DNA of 61,604 nucleotides, from contig CAJFTA010000016.1 in the NCBI GenBank assembly GCA_904419835.1, positions 1 through 61,604 on the forward strand. The letters are read 5' to 3'. The stretch is from an uncultured Pseudoflavonifractor sp. (GTDB lineage Bacteria > Bacillota > Clostridia > Oscillospirales > Oscillospiraceae). Under the pieces are notes generated by a model. The model was not told the DNA's origin, did no database searches, and saw nothing but the letters and a program-made list of their open reading frames with translations. Both the position numbers and the translations under genes were made by a program. This document shows, one piece after another, positions 33,391 to 41,849 of the stretch. Numbering within the stretch: the first letter of the stretch is position 1; each line of letters begins with the position of its first letter.

Positions 33391-34611
33391 ATGAAACTGC
33401 GTAAACTTCTCAGCCTGCTGCTCATGGTGTGCGTGTTGGGCCTGCTGTGCACCTCCTGCGCCACCACGGCTCTGGACAACATCAACACCTATTACGCCGA
33501 GGTGGGCGCTGTCATGGACGACTGGTTCGCCAGCAGCACCTCCGCCGACGGCTCCGCCACAGAGAGCCAGAACGCCGCCGCCAAGCTGGACACCCCCGCC
33601 GACTTCACCCTCAGTGAGAACGGCGACTACTCCTTCACCGGCGTGGCCAATGCGGACTACTATCTGGTCTACTTCTGCGCCCCCGACGCCACCGGCGACA
33701 GCGATCCCTTCCTCTTCTCCAGCAACTCCATCGCCGCCACCGGTACCGGCGGCGAGACCTACTCGGGCAACATTGACGACCTGGTCCAGTACGGCTACGG
33801 CGAGTATCTGGTGAAGGTGTTCGCCTTCCCCAGCCTGAACGACTCCGCCCACGCCATGTCCACCGCCGCCACCGCCAGCTACTCCTTCTCCGGCGCCCAG
33901 GACGCCCCGGTGGTGGATTACCTGTGGAACACCTTTGACGGCACTGTTGACGTGCAGCTGTCCAACATCGACACCTACATGTACCAGGCCTACCCCGACT
34001 CGGTGGAGGTGACCTTCACCAACACCGCCGACCCCAGCGATACTGTGGTCGTCACCATCGAGGACCTGTCTGCCGATCACTACAGCGCCACGTCGGATGC
34101 CCTTACCAGAGGCGCGACCTATGACATCACCGCGGTGAATCACAGCGAAAACGCCTATGTGACCAACGGGACTTCCGACACCGCCCAGGTGGCCCAGGGC
34201 GTCACCTTCGGCGGGCACAATGTCATCTCGGCCGATTACTACTATACCGACGGCATCGCCCGCAACTCCTTCAGCTATCCCCAGTACGTGGACCGCTTTG
34301 ACCTGATCAACGGCGGCGTGTTCAACTGCGGCAACAGCTCCATCAGCTTCAACTTCACCGCCACGCCCACCGCCGCCTCCGCAGGCTCGGCCTACACCTA
34401 CAGCATGACCAGCGACAACCGGCCCTTTGCCATTCAGGACGGCACCCTGGAGCTCTATACCGACGGCACCTTCCGCTTCGACCAGTACAGCGAGATGCCG
34501 CCCCAGGGCCCCTCTCACATTGAGGGCATCTGGACCGACAACGGGGACGGAACCGCAAACCTGAGCTTCGACCACTCCACCCTGCGCACCTCTCTGGACC
34601 CGGATTATTGA
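33391..34611 (+). CDS. Secreted/lipid-anchored beta-rich protein of the GH3 operon
   Basis: This 406-aa protein has a lipoprotein-type signal (MKLRKLLSLLLMVCVLGLLC then TSC); the lipobox is not perfect (Cys at -3). The mature part is Thr/Ser/Asp rich. A DFTLSENGDYSFTGVANADY segment resembles FnIII-like or carbohydrate-binding modules, and the C-terminal part (LELYTDGTFRF, HIEGIWTDNGDGTANL) resembles a calycin-like beta-barrel domain. It is abutted by the four-helix gene. It may bind glycan for the GH3 enzyme (inference). Confidence 0.75.
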   Translation: MKLRKLLSLLLMVCVLGLLCTSCATTALDNINTYYAEVGAVMDDWFASSTSADGSATESQNAAAKLDTPADFTLSENGDYSFTGVANADYYLVYFCAPDATGDSDPFLFSSNSIAATGTGGETYSGNIDDLVQYGYGEYLVKVFAFPSLNDSAHAMSTAATASYSFSGAQDAPVVDYLWNTFDGTVDVQLSNIDTYMYQAYPDSVEVTFTNTADPSDTVVVTIEDLSADHYSATSDALTRGATYDITAVNHSENAYVTNGTSDTAQVAQGVTFGGHNVISADYYYTDGIARNSFSYPQYVDRFDLINGGVFNCGNSSISFNFTATPTAASAGSAYTYSMTSDNRPFAIQDGTLELYTDGTFRFDQYSEMPPQGPSHIEGIWTDNGDGTANLSFDHSTLRTSLDPDY

Positions 34612-34636
34612 TTTTCCCCGGACGGGGACAGAAAAG

Positions 34637-34673
34637 GCGGCCCGCCGCAGACCAAAGGCCTGCGGCGGGCCGC
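34637..34673 (+). terminator. GC-rich hairpin after the GH3 operon
   Basis: GCGGCCCGCCGCAG and CTGCGGCGGGCCGC form a 14-bp stem followed by TCAGCTTGTCAAAAAGCC, not a U-tract. Confidence 0.65.
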
Positions 34674-34675
34674 TC

Positions 34676-34873
34676 AGCTTGTCAAAAAGCCCTCCTGCAA
34701 GGAGTTCCGTCGTCCGCAGACGACGGAATAAAACGAAATTCCGTCATTTCCGGGGACATGCGCCTCGGAAATGACACTTCTCACGAAGTTTTTGCCGACA
34801 ATTTCACAAGAAATCGAGGTAGAAATTTCGTGCAGTTCTTCTCGAAAAAGCGGCGCAGACACTTTTTCGACAG
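34676..34873 (-). repeat. Interspersed repeat family A, copy A5
   Basis: Reading leftward it begins CTGTCGAAAAAGTG with a TCGAAAAAG/CTTTTTCGA hairpin, keeps the ATTTC...CCTCGATTTCT middle, the stem GTCATTTCCG/CGGAAATGAC and the hairpin TTCCGTCGTC/GACGACGGAA, and ends TTTTTGACAAGC. It lies between the convergent GH3 operon and the GHKL kinase gene. Confidence 0.88.
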
Positions 34874-34896
34874 TCTCGGCGGACCGCCTTTTTGCT

Positions 34897-36177
34897 TTAC
34901 TGGGGAAGAGGGATGGAGATGCTCAGCAGAAAGAGATGGTCCTCCGCGCTCACCGCCATGTGGCCGCCGTACTTCTTTACGGTGTAGCCGATGCTGCGGA
35001 TGCCGAAGCCGTGGCTGCTCTTGTCCGCCTTGGTGGTGAGGGGCAGGCCGTTTTCAAAGCGGAGCGTACCCTCGAAGTAATTCTCAAACTGGATGAGCAG
35101 CAGGCCGCTCTTGCTCCACACCGATACGGCAATGGCCCGCTTCTCCGGGTCTGTCAGAACGCCGACGCTCTCAATGGCGTTGTCAATGGCATTGCCGAAG
35201 ATGGTGTACACGTCCACATCGTCCAGGAAGGACAGCCGCCGCCCGTCGGCCATGCAGGTCATGGTGATCTGGTGGGCGCCGCAGTACAGGCTCTTTTCGG
35301 TGAGGACGGTGTCCAGCACCCGGCTGCCCGTCTCCGGCGTGGAGTCGTAAATCTGGATGGAGCGCTCAATCTCGGACAGATGGGCCTCCCGCTGCTCTTC
35401 CGAGGAGATATTACGCAGGGCGGCCACCTGGTGCTTCAGATCGTGGCACTTGCGGTTGATGATGTCAATGGTCTCCCGGGTGAGCTCGTACTGTTCCCGC
35501 TGCTGGCGGGCGAGCTGCTGCTGGAGCACCAGCTCCCGCTCCAGCCGGGAGCGGTTGCGCTGGTTGACCTGCCCCCAGAACATGGATACGCAGCAGAAGA
35601 TGCCGTACAGGTGGCAGACAATGCTGATGCCGGGATTGTCTGCCGCCAGGGTCTGGGCCGCGGTGCTGAGGAGCCAGACCACCGCCAGCGTACCGATGGA
35701 GGAGAAGAGGGTCTGGTGGACGTCCACGTCGTACCGGCCGCCGCCGGCCAGGTTCCGGCCAAAGAAGAAGTAGAGCAGGACAAAGACAGTGGGATAGATC
35801 ACAAAATAGGGGAGGGAGAGGCCGGGCGGGATTTCCCACGACACGCCGGGGAGCAGGAAGCGGATAATGGAGTAGACGGCGTAGGCGATGTGCTGGTAGG
35901 CATACCCGCACACGCCGCAGTAGACGGCGTCGGTCACCGGCAGGTCGCAGCACAGCCACACCAGGGCGATGACCACCAGCAGCTCCAGCAGGTAGCTGAA
36001 GGTGCCATGGGGGATGAAGAAGGAGAGAGCCAGGGAAGCCGGGATGCCCAGGGCCAGCTTGGGCCACAGATGGGGCCGCTTGGCCAGGGGGATGGCGAAG
36101 AGGCCGCAGGCCAGCAGCAGGTCCCTGGTCTGGACGGTCTGCTTGAGAAAATTGTCCAGCAGGTCGAGAAATTCCAT
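34897..36177 (-). CDS. GHKL sensor histidine kinase (AgrC-like), system 1
   Basis: This 426-aa kinase has about six N-terminal transmembrane helices (residues 15-205) and a coiled linker rich in Gln/Arg (ELVLQQQLARQQREQYEL). The phospho-acceptor box is IINRKCHDLKHQVAAL, and the GHKL ATPase includes FGNAIDNAIESVGVLTDPEK (N box) and SSHGFGIRSIGYTVKKYGG (G box). It starts directly after the regulator's stop codon. No AgrD/AgrB-like peptide system is nearby, so the input is unknown. It ends the hydrogenase-SpoIIE-regulator operon. Confidence 0.92.
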   Translation of the reverse strand: MEFLDLLDNFLKQTVQTRDLLLACGLFAIPLAKRPHLWPKLALGIPASLALSFFIPHGTFSYLLELLVVIALVWLCCDLPVTDAVYCGVCGYAYQHIAYAVYSIIRFLLPGVSWEIPPGLSLPYFVIYPTVFVLLYFFFGRNLAGGGRYDVDVHQTLFSSIGTLAVVWLLSTAAQTLAADNPGISIVCHLYGIFCCVSMFWGQVNQRNRSRLERELVLQQQLARQQREQYELTRETIDIINRKCHDLKHQVAALRNISSEEQREAHLSEIERSIQIYDSTPETGSRVLDTVLTEKSLYCGAHQITMTCMADGRRLSFLDDVDVYTIFGNAIDNAIESVGVLTDPEKRAIAVSVWSKSGLLLIQFENYFEGTLRFENGLPLTTKADKSSHGFGIRSIGYTVKKYGGHMAVSAEDHLFLLSISIPLPQ

Positions 36178-36891
36178 CTACCTTCCCCCCTTTCCGTAGT
36201 ACTCAGTCACTGCAAGCAGAAATTCTTCCCGCTTCCTGCGGCTCATGAGCAGCTCGTCTCCTCCGGCCATGACCACCCGGTCGCTCTTGATGAGCTGGAT
36301 ATGGCGCAGGTTGACCAGATAGCCCTTGTTGCACCGGGCAAAGTGCTGCCCCTCCAGCGCCTCCTCCAGCTCCTGGAGGGTGCCCCGCATGGTGTACACC
36401 CCGTCGGTCATGTGGATCTGGAGCCGGTGGTCGCTCACCTCCGCATAGCGGATGTCCGAGGCGGATATCTTCTGCATTCCGTCCCTGGTGTGGATCATCA
36501 GGCTCTTCTGAGCCCGGCTGTGGAGGTAGGAGAAGGCCTTTTTCAGCTTGACGGACAGGGAGAAGTAGTTCACCGGCTTGAGCATAAAGCCCAGGGCCTC
36601 CACCTCATAGCCGCTGATGGCGTACCTGGCCAGGTTGGTGATGAAGAGAATCAGCACCTCGCTGTCCGCCCGGCGGATCTTCCGGGCTGCGGTCATGCCG
36701 TCCAGATGGGGCATTTCAATATCCAGGAGGAGCAGATCGTAGACAGGGCGGTATTCCTCCGCCAGCTCCATGCCGTCGGGGAACCAGTGGACCTCCAGTT
36801 CCTCTCCGTTCTCACGGCCGTACCGCTCCAGATACTCCTGCAGCTGCCGGGCGCAGGCCTGGTCATCCTCCGCAATGGCGATGCGGAACAC
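36178..36891 (-). CDS. LytTR-family response regulator, system 1
   Basis: This 237-aa protein starts at GTG 36891, since GAGGGGGGG ends six bases before it; the ATG at 36912 would lie upstream of that site. The receiver domain includes IAIAEDDQA, YDLLLLDIEMPHLDGM with the phospho-Asp, and LFITN. The LytTR DNA-binding domain (from about residue 135) has the hallmark FARCNKGYLVNLRHIQLI. Only about 40 bases separate it from the SpoIIE gene, so it is probably transcribed with the hydrogenase-like gene. Confidence 0.92.
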   Translation of the reverse strand: MFRIAIAEDDQACARQLQEYLERYGRENGEELEVHWFPDGMELAEEYRPVYDLLLLDIEMPHLDGMTAARKIRRADSEVLILFITNLARYAISGYEVEALGFMLKPVNYFSLSVKLKKAFSYLHSRAQKSLMIHTRDGMQKISASDIRYAEVSDHRLQIHMTDGVYTMRGTLQELEEALEGQHFARCNKGYLVNLRHIQLIKSDRVVMAGGDELLMSRRKREEFLLAVTEYYGKGGR

Positions 36892-36931
36892 AAAATTCCC
36901 CCCCCTCTGCACGAAACACTCATCTGAATGG

Positions 36932-38107
36932 TTAGAATCTGTAGGTTTTGACCGCCTTCCCCATCCGCTTCAGGCAGTCGGACAGCTGGTCGGCGATCTG
37001 CATCTTCCGGTCGAACCCGATGGGCAGCCCCTCCGCCTGGTGGGCGGGATTGACCGCCCGGCCGATGTACAGGTTGACATCGGTGGCCTCCTCAAAGAGC
37101 ATCCGGGCGGCCAGGGAGGCGCCGTCCTTTTTATAGCCCCACTCAGCGTACCGGGCGTTGTCTCCCAGGTAGTCCTGGGCGTACTCCACCACCCGGCTCA
37201 GGGTGACCACCCCCTCGGTGACCAGGTCCACCCCCTCCAGCTTTGCGGTGGGGGGGATCTCCGGATCCACATAGGCGGGGAGGGAGGTGTCCAGCTCCCG
37301 GCCCAGGTGCCGCGCGGCCAGGGCGGAGGTGGTGCCGCCGGAGACAATGTGCTTCCCCGGCTCGGCGAAGAAGGAGGCGAGCATGCCCTCCTCGTCGTCC
37401 GGGTCCCGGGAGGGGCCCAGCATCAGGCTGACGGTCTGCCGCCGCCGGAGGCGGACGGTGCACACCGTGGTGTCGTCCCCGGGCCGCCCGCCGTAGAGCC
37501 GGCGGCACTCCCCGGCCAGAAGGGAGGACACGGTCTTGGCGGTGGCGTTGGGGTCGTACATGGTCTCCAGAAACTGGCCGATGGCCCACCGGTCCCAGGT
37601 CAGGTCCAGCACCGGGCCCACGCTGGCGTGGAGAGCCCCGTCGCTGAAGGCCACAAAGGTGTCGTGCTCCATGAGGTCAAGGTCGGCCTGGTAGATCTTC
37701 TTGCCGTCAATCTCCACCATGTCCTGGGGATAGGCGTAGGGGCGGCCGTCCCGCAGGAGGATGACGTGGGGGTTGTCAAACTGGATGATCTGGGCCGTCC
37801 GGCCCCCCGCGAAGCGTAGGATGGTAAAGGTGGAGTAGGCCACCTGCCGCTCCGAGCACACCGGCAGGGTGGCGGCGATGGTGTCCACGCAGTCGGCCAG
37901 GGACAGGCCGTTGGCCATCATGGTGGAGATGATCTTGGCCGTCAGGGTGGAGAGGATGCTGGCCTTTACCCCGGATCCCAGCCCGTCGGCCAGCACCACC
38001 ACCAGGCTGCCGTCCTCCCCGTCCACAATCTCCACGTGGTCGCCGCACAGCTGCTCGCCGAATTTGTTCAGGCTCACATAGCCCACATCGGGAATCAGTT
38101 CACTCAT
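36932..38107 (-). CDS. SpoIIE-family PP2C protein phosphatase
   Basis: This 391-aa protein has the PP2C/SpoIIE catalytic domain in the first 220 residues: VVVLADGLGSGVKASILSTL, FVAFSDGALHASVG and GGRPGDDTTVCTVRLRR contain the metal-binding aspartates. The C-terminal 170 residues (from MLASFFAEPGKHIVSGGTTS) are unassigned but recur in phosphatases beside hydrogenase genes. It overlaps the hydrogenase-like gene by 8 bases. Such phosphatases act on anti-sigma-antagonist or Ser/Thr-phosphorylated proteins; the target here is unknown. Confidence 0.88.
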   Translation of the reverse strand: MSELIPDVGYVSLNKFGEQLCGDHVEIVDGEDGSLVVVLADGLGSGVKASILSTLTAKIISTMMANGLSLADCVDTIAATLPVCSERQVAYSTFTILRFAGGRTAQIIQFDNPHVILLRDGRPYAYPQDMVEIDGKKIYQADLDLMEHDTFVAFSDGALHASVGPVLDLTWDRWAIGQFLETMYDPNATAKTVSSLLAGECRRLYGGRPGDDTTVCTVRLRRRQTVSLMLGPSRDPDDEEGMLASFFAEPGKHIVSGGTTSALAARHLGRELDTSLPAYVDPEIPPTAKLEGVDLVTEGVVTLSRVVEYAQDYLGDNARYAEWGYKKDGASLAARMLFEEATDVNLYIGRAVNPAHQAEGLPIGFDRKMQIADQLSDCLKRMGKAVKTYRF

Positions 38108-39773
38108 GGCCCAGGCTCTCCTTCAGCTTGGTGAGGGCCACCTTGGTCTCCGCCGCCGTCTCCCCCAGCAGGGAGGCGATCTCCTGGACGGTGCGCATCT
38201 GCTTGGCGATGACCTTGTCCGCCACATCCAGGGTGATGGCGTTCACCGCCTCCCGGCGCTCCCGCTCCCGCTGCTCCGCGGTGATGTCCCGCATGATGCA
38301 GATGAGGATGCGGTAGCCCTCGTCGTAGGTGACCATCTGCTCCACATATTTGTCATAATCCCGGAGGTAGAGGCACTTCCGGTGGCAGGGGCGGCCCAAC
38401 TGGAGGGTCTCCGTATAGACCTCCGGGGCCAGCAGGCCCCCGGGCTGGGTCCCCTTCAGCGCCTCCGGCCCGGCCCCCAGCAGGCGGCAGGCCGCGTCGT
38501 TGACCTGCTGGATGACCAGCGCGTCGTCAAAGACCACAATGGCGTTGGGGGTGTTCTGGATGATGTGGTCGGAGAAGGATTCGGCCCGCTCCTTCAGGTA
38601 GGGCAGGCACATGGTGATGTCCGCCTTGCCCGCCAGCACGGCGGCCGCCTTCTCCCGGCAGGTGTCGTACCCGCAGGTGCCGCAGTTGAGCTCGTCGGCG
38701 GGGCGGGTCTTGCCCATCTGCCGCAGCACCTCCTCAATGGCGGCGCTGCCCGGCTTGACCTGGCCGGTGAGCAGCAGGGGGAAGCGCTTGTTCATCTTCT
38801 CCGGCGGCAGGGGCGCAAAGGGGAAGTCGGCGGGGCCGGCGTATCGGTCCACGGTGACGAAATCCCGCACCGCCGCCCGGCGGTTCTTGCCCATGGCCGG
38901 GCCGCCGATGCAGCTGCCGGGACAGGCGGACATCTCGATAAAGCACTTGCCCATCCGCCCGGCGGCGATGTCCCGCAGGGCGGTGATGCAGTTGTCAATG
39001 CCGTCCACCGCCAGATAGGCGTAGTCCGGGCTGCGCTGGGCCATGGTGCGCAGAATGCCCCCGGTGGTGGGGAAGAGGCGGGCCCGGCTCTCCCGGTTGC
39101 CGTCGGTCCCCGGCTCCAGGGCCACCCCGGCCTGGTCCAGCCAGGCGGACAGCTCCTCGAAGGTGAGGACGCAGTCCACAATGCCGGGGTAGGACTCGGC
39201 CTCGTCCTTTTTGGAGATGCAGGGCCCGATGAACACGGTACGGCACCCGGGGTGCCGCCGCTTCAGGTCCCGGCAGTGGGCCTGCATGGGGGAGACCACC
39301 TTGGCCAGGGCGGGCAGCGCCTCGGGGAAGTGCTTCTGTACCAGCAGGTTCACCGTGTGGCAGCAGGTGGAGATGATGACCTCCTGCTCCCCGGCGGCGG
39401 TGAGGCGCTCGTACTCCGTCTTGACCATGGTGGCCCCCAGGGCGGTCTCCTCCGCGCCCGCAAAGCCCAGGGCCTTCAGAGCCGCCTCCATGGAGGAGAT
39501 GGTCACCCCCTCCCAGGCCGCCACAAAGGACGGGGCCACGCTGGCGTACACCGGCGCGCCGCCGGAGAGCAGGGCCCGGGCGGCGGGCAGGTCGTCCCGC
39601 ACCTCCTTGGCGTTCTGGGGGCAGGCCACAAAGCACCGCCCGCAGAGGATGCACTCGTCGGGGACAATATTGGCCTGGTGGTCGGAGAACCGGATGGACT
39701 TGACGGGACAGTTGCGGATACACTTGTAGCAGTTCTTGCAGTTGGACTTTTTCAGCCTGATATAGTCGCCCAT
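38100..39773 (-). CDS. PAS-containing sensory [FeFe]-hydrogenase-like protein
   Basis: This 557-aa protein starts at the ATG at 39773, with GGGGAGG nine bases upstream. Domain order: a 2x[4Fe-4S] ferredoxin (C12, C15, C18, C22; C41, C44, C47, C51), an H-cluster domain with L1-like STCCHT (C137-C138), L2-like GPCISKKDE (C185) and L3-like EMSACPGSCIGG (C284, C288), an Fe-S domain (C364, C367, C372, C389), PAS (about 398-500) and a C-terminal helix-turn-helix-like part. The motifs deviate from TSCCP and MPC, as in putative H2-sensing groups. It overlaps the SpoIIE gene, suggesting signalling rather than bulk H2 turnover. Confidence 0.88.
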   Translation of the reverse strand: MGDYIRLKKSNCKNCYKCIRNCPVKSIRFSDHQANIVPDECILCGRCFVACPQNAKEVRDDLPAARALLSGGAPVYASVAPSFVAAWEGVTISSMEAALKALGFAGAEETALGATMVKTEYERLTAAGEQEVIISTCCHTVNLLVQKHFPEALPALAKVVSPMQAHCRDLKRRHPGCRTVFIGPCISKKDEAESYPGIVDCVLTFEELSAWLDQAGVALEPGTDGNRESRARLFPTTGGILRTMAQRSPDYAYLAVDGIDNCITALRDIAAGRMGKCFIEMSACPGSCIGGPAMGKNRRAAVRDFVTVDRYAGPADFPFAPLPPEKMNKRFPLLLTGQVKPGSAAIEEVLRQMGKTRPADELNCGTCGYDTCREKAAAVLAGKADITMCLPYLKERAESFSDHIIQNTPNAIVVFDDALVIQQVNDAACRLLGAGPEALKGTQPGGLLAPEVYTETLQLGRPCHRKCLYLRDYDKYVEQMVTYDEGYRILICIMRDITAEQRERERREAVNAITLDVADKVIAKQMRTVQEIASLLGETAAETKVALTKLKESLGHE

Positions 39774-39804
39774 GGGCCGCGCCTCCCCATAATTTCTTAC
39801 ATTT

Positions 39805-39833
39805 AGTATATCGGCGGAAGGTTCGTCTGTCAA
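39805..39833 (-). promoter_or_regulatory. Strong promoter of the hydrogenase-SpoIIE-LytTR-GHKL operon
   Basis: The minus strand reads TTGACA, 17 bases, TATACT. The start site is about 25 bases before the ATG at 39773. Confidence 0.88.
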
Positions 39834-39961
39834 TCTGGACGGCTGCTTCTCCTGAGGCCGCGCTACCGCCCGAAAATTCCGGAACTTCCGCTGGCCGGCC
39901 CGCCCAACCGGCCGGGCCGGCCGGGCGCGCATTTTTGGGCCGGCGGGCGGAAAAATAATCC

Positions 39962-39990
39962 TTGCCAAAGGGACGCTTGTGTCCTAATAT
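39962..39990 (+). promoter_or_regulatory. Promoter of pepF
   Basis: TTGCCA, 17 bases and TAATAT, about 60 bases before the start. Between this and the opposing hydrogenase promoter lies a GC-rich block (CCGGCCGGGCCGGCCGGGCG) with no gene. Confidence 0.65.
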
Positions 39991-40050
39991 GGAGTCTGGG
40001 GCCTCCGCCGCGCAGCGCGGGGAGGTTCCGACGGAAAGGAGCGTAAGAAA

Positions 40051-41751
40051 ATGAAATTTTCCGATATGACCTATACCCGCCCCGACCTGGAGGCCGCCAA
40101 GGCCGCCATCAGCGCCCACACCGATGCGCTGAAGGGGGCGGAATCCTATGAGGAGGCCAGGGCTGCCTTCCTGAAGATGCAGGAGCTGTACCGCCACCTC
40201 TACACCGCCTACACCCTGGCCTCTGTCCGCCACACCATCGACACCCGGGATACCTACTATGACGAAGAGGCCCGCTTCATGGCCGAGAACATGCCCCTTC
40301 TGCGGGAGGCGCAGCAGGACTTCCAGAAGGCCCTGCTGGAGTGCCCCTTCCGGCCTGACTTTGAGGCCGAGTACGGCACGCTGTTCCTGAAGAATATGGA
40401 GATGGAGCTCAAGACCTTCATCCCCTCCATCGTGCCCCAGATGCAGCGGGAGAACGCCCTGACCCTGGACTATGAGAAGCTCATCGCCTCCGCCCAGATC
40501 CCCTTTGAGGGCGGCGTGTACACCCTGTCCCAGCTGACCCCCTTCAAGCAGGACGCCGACGACGACCGCCGCCGTGCCGCCTGGGAGGCGGAGGGCCGCT
40601 TCTATCTGGAGCACGGGGAGGAGCTGGACGCCCTCTATGACGAGCTGGTCCAGGTCCGTACCCGCCAGGCCCGTGAGATGGGCTATGACAACTACGTGGA
40701 GCTGGGCTACTACCGCATGAGCCGCAACAGCTACACCAAGGAGGACGTGGAGAAGTTCCGCGCCGCCGTGGTGAAGTATCTGGTGCCCGCTGCCGAGCAG
40801 GTGGTGAAGGCCCAGGCCAAGCGGCTGGGCAAGGAGTACCCCCTGAACTTTGCCGATGCGGCCCTCTTCTACCGGGGCGGCAACGCTGTGCCCCAGGGCG
40901 GTCCCGACGACATCTTGGCCCAGGGCGTGGGCTTCTACCACGACCTGTCCCCCGAGACCGCGGAGTTCATCGACTTCATGATGGACGGTGAGCTGCTGGA
41001 CGTGCTCTCCCGCACCGGCAAGGCCGGCGGTGGCTACTGCACCGATATCCCCGACTACCGCAGCCCCTTCATCTTTGCCAACTTCAACGGCACCCAGGGG
41101 GACGTGGAGGTCATGACCCATGAGGCCGGCCACGCCTTCGCCGCCTACATGGCCCGTGACATGGTGCCCATGGAGAACCAGAGCCCCACCTATGAGTCCT
41201 GCGAGATCCACTCCATGTCCATGGAGTTCTTTGCCTGGCCCTGGTCGGAGAAGTTCTTCGGGCCCCAGGCGGACAAGTTCCGCTACAAGCACCTGTCCGA
41301 CGCCGTCACCTTCATCCCCTACGGCACCATGGTGGACCACTTCCAGCACGTGGTGTACGAGAACCCGGACATGACCCCCGCCCAGCGCCATGCGGTGTGG
41401 AAGGAGCTGCTGGGGGTGTATATGCCCTGGATGAAGCTGGGGGAGATCCCCTTCTACGGGGACGCCAAGGGCTGGCAGCGCCAGAGCCACATCTACGAGC
41501 GGCCCTTCTACTATATCGACTACTGCCTGGCCCAGACCGTGGCCCTGGAGTTCTGGAACCTGATGCAGACCGACCGCGCCGGCGCCTGGCAGCGGTACCT
41601 GGGCCTGGTGAAGCTGGCGGGCACCCGGACCTTCACCGAGCTGGTGGCCTCCGCCGGGCTGGACACCCCCTTCGGGGACGACGCCCTGCGCACCGTCTCC
41701 GCCGCCGCCCTCCGCTGGCTGGAGCAGGCGGACCCCGCCTCCCTGGCCTGA
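40051..41751 (+). CDS. pepF: M3-family oligoendopeptidase (PepF-like)
   Basis: This 566-aa cytoplasmic zinc peptidase has GGAAAGGAGC before the ATG. The zinc motif HEAGH is at residues 357-361 in EVMTHEAGHAFAAYMARD. The third ligand region is SPTYESCEIHSMSMEFF, and FANFNGTQGD precedes it, as in the PepF/M3B subgroup. Length and motif order are normal. It degrades oligopeptides. The flavodiiron gene follows after 98 bases with no obvious terminator, so the two may be co-transcribed. Confidence 0.94.
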   Translation: MKFSDMTYTRPDLEAAKAAISAHTDALKGAESYEEARAAFLKMQELYRHLYTAYTLASVRHTIDTRDTYYDEEARFMAENMPLLREAQQDFQKALLECPFRPDFEAEYGTLFLKNMEMELKTFIPSIVPQMQRENALTLDYEKLIASAQIPFEGGVYTLSQLTPFKQDADDDRRRAAWEAEGRFYLEHGEELDALYDELVQVRTRQAREMGYDNYVELGYYRMSRNSYTKEDVEKFRAAVVKYLVPAAEQVVKAQAKRLGKEYPLNFADAALFYRGGNAVPQGGPDDILAQGVGFYHDLSPETAEFIDFMMDGELLDVLSRTGKAGGGYCTDIPDYRSPFIFANFNGTQGDVEVMTHEAGHAFAAYMARDMVPMENQSPTYESCEIHSMSMEFFAWPWSEKFFGPQADKFRYKHLSDAVTFIPYGTMVDHFQHVVYENPDMTPAQRHAVWKELLGVYMPWMKLGEIPFYGDAKGWQRQSHIYERPFYYIDYCLAQTVALEFWNLMQTDRAGAWQRYLGLVKLAGTRTFTELVASAGLDTPFGDDALRTVSAAALRWLEQADPASLA

Positions 41752-41849
41752 GTCCCATATGTGCCCGCCGCGGCTCCCGCGGCGGGGAGGCAGGGCAGGA
41801 ACAAACAGAATACCGCCCCGCAGCGGGGCAGGAGAAAGGAAGATGAAAC

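Noticed and set aside
28579..34575. A 1998-codon open frame on the minus strand, antisense to the homocysteine methyltransferase-like gene and the GH3 operon.
   Set aside because: It lies opposite genes with clear motifs, has no domain I recognise and is rich in Gly/Ala/Val/His/Gln repeats, the usual result of third-position GC bias read antisense.
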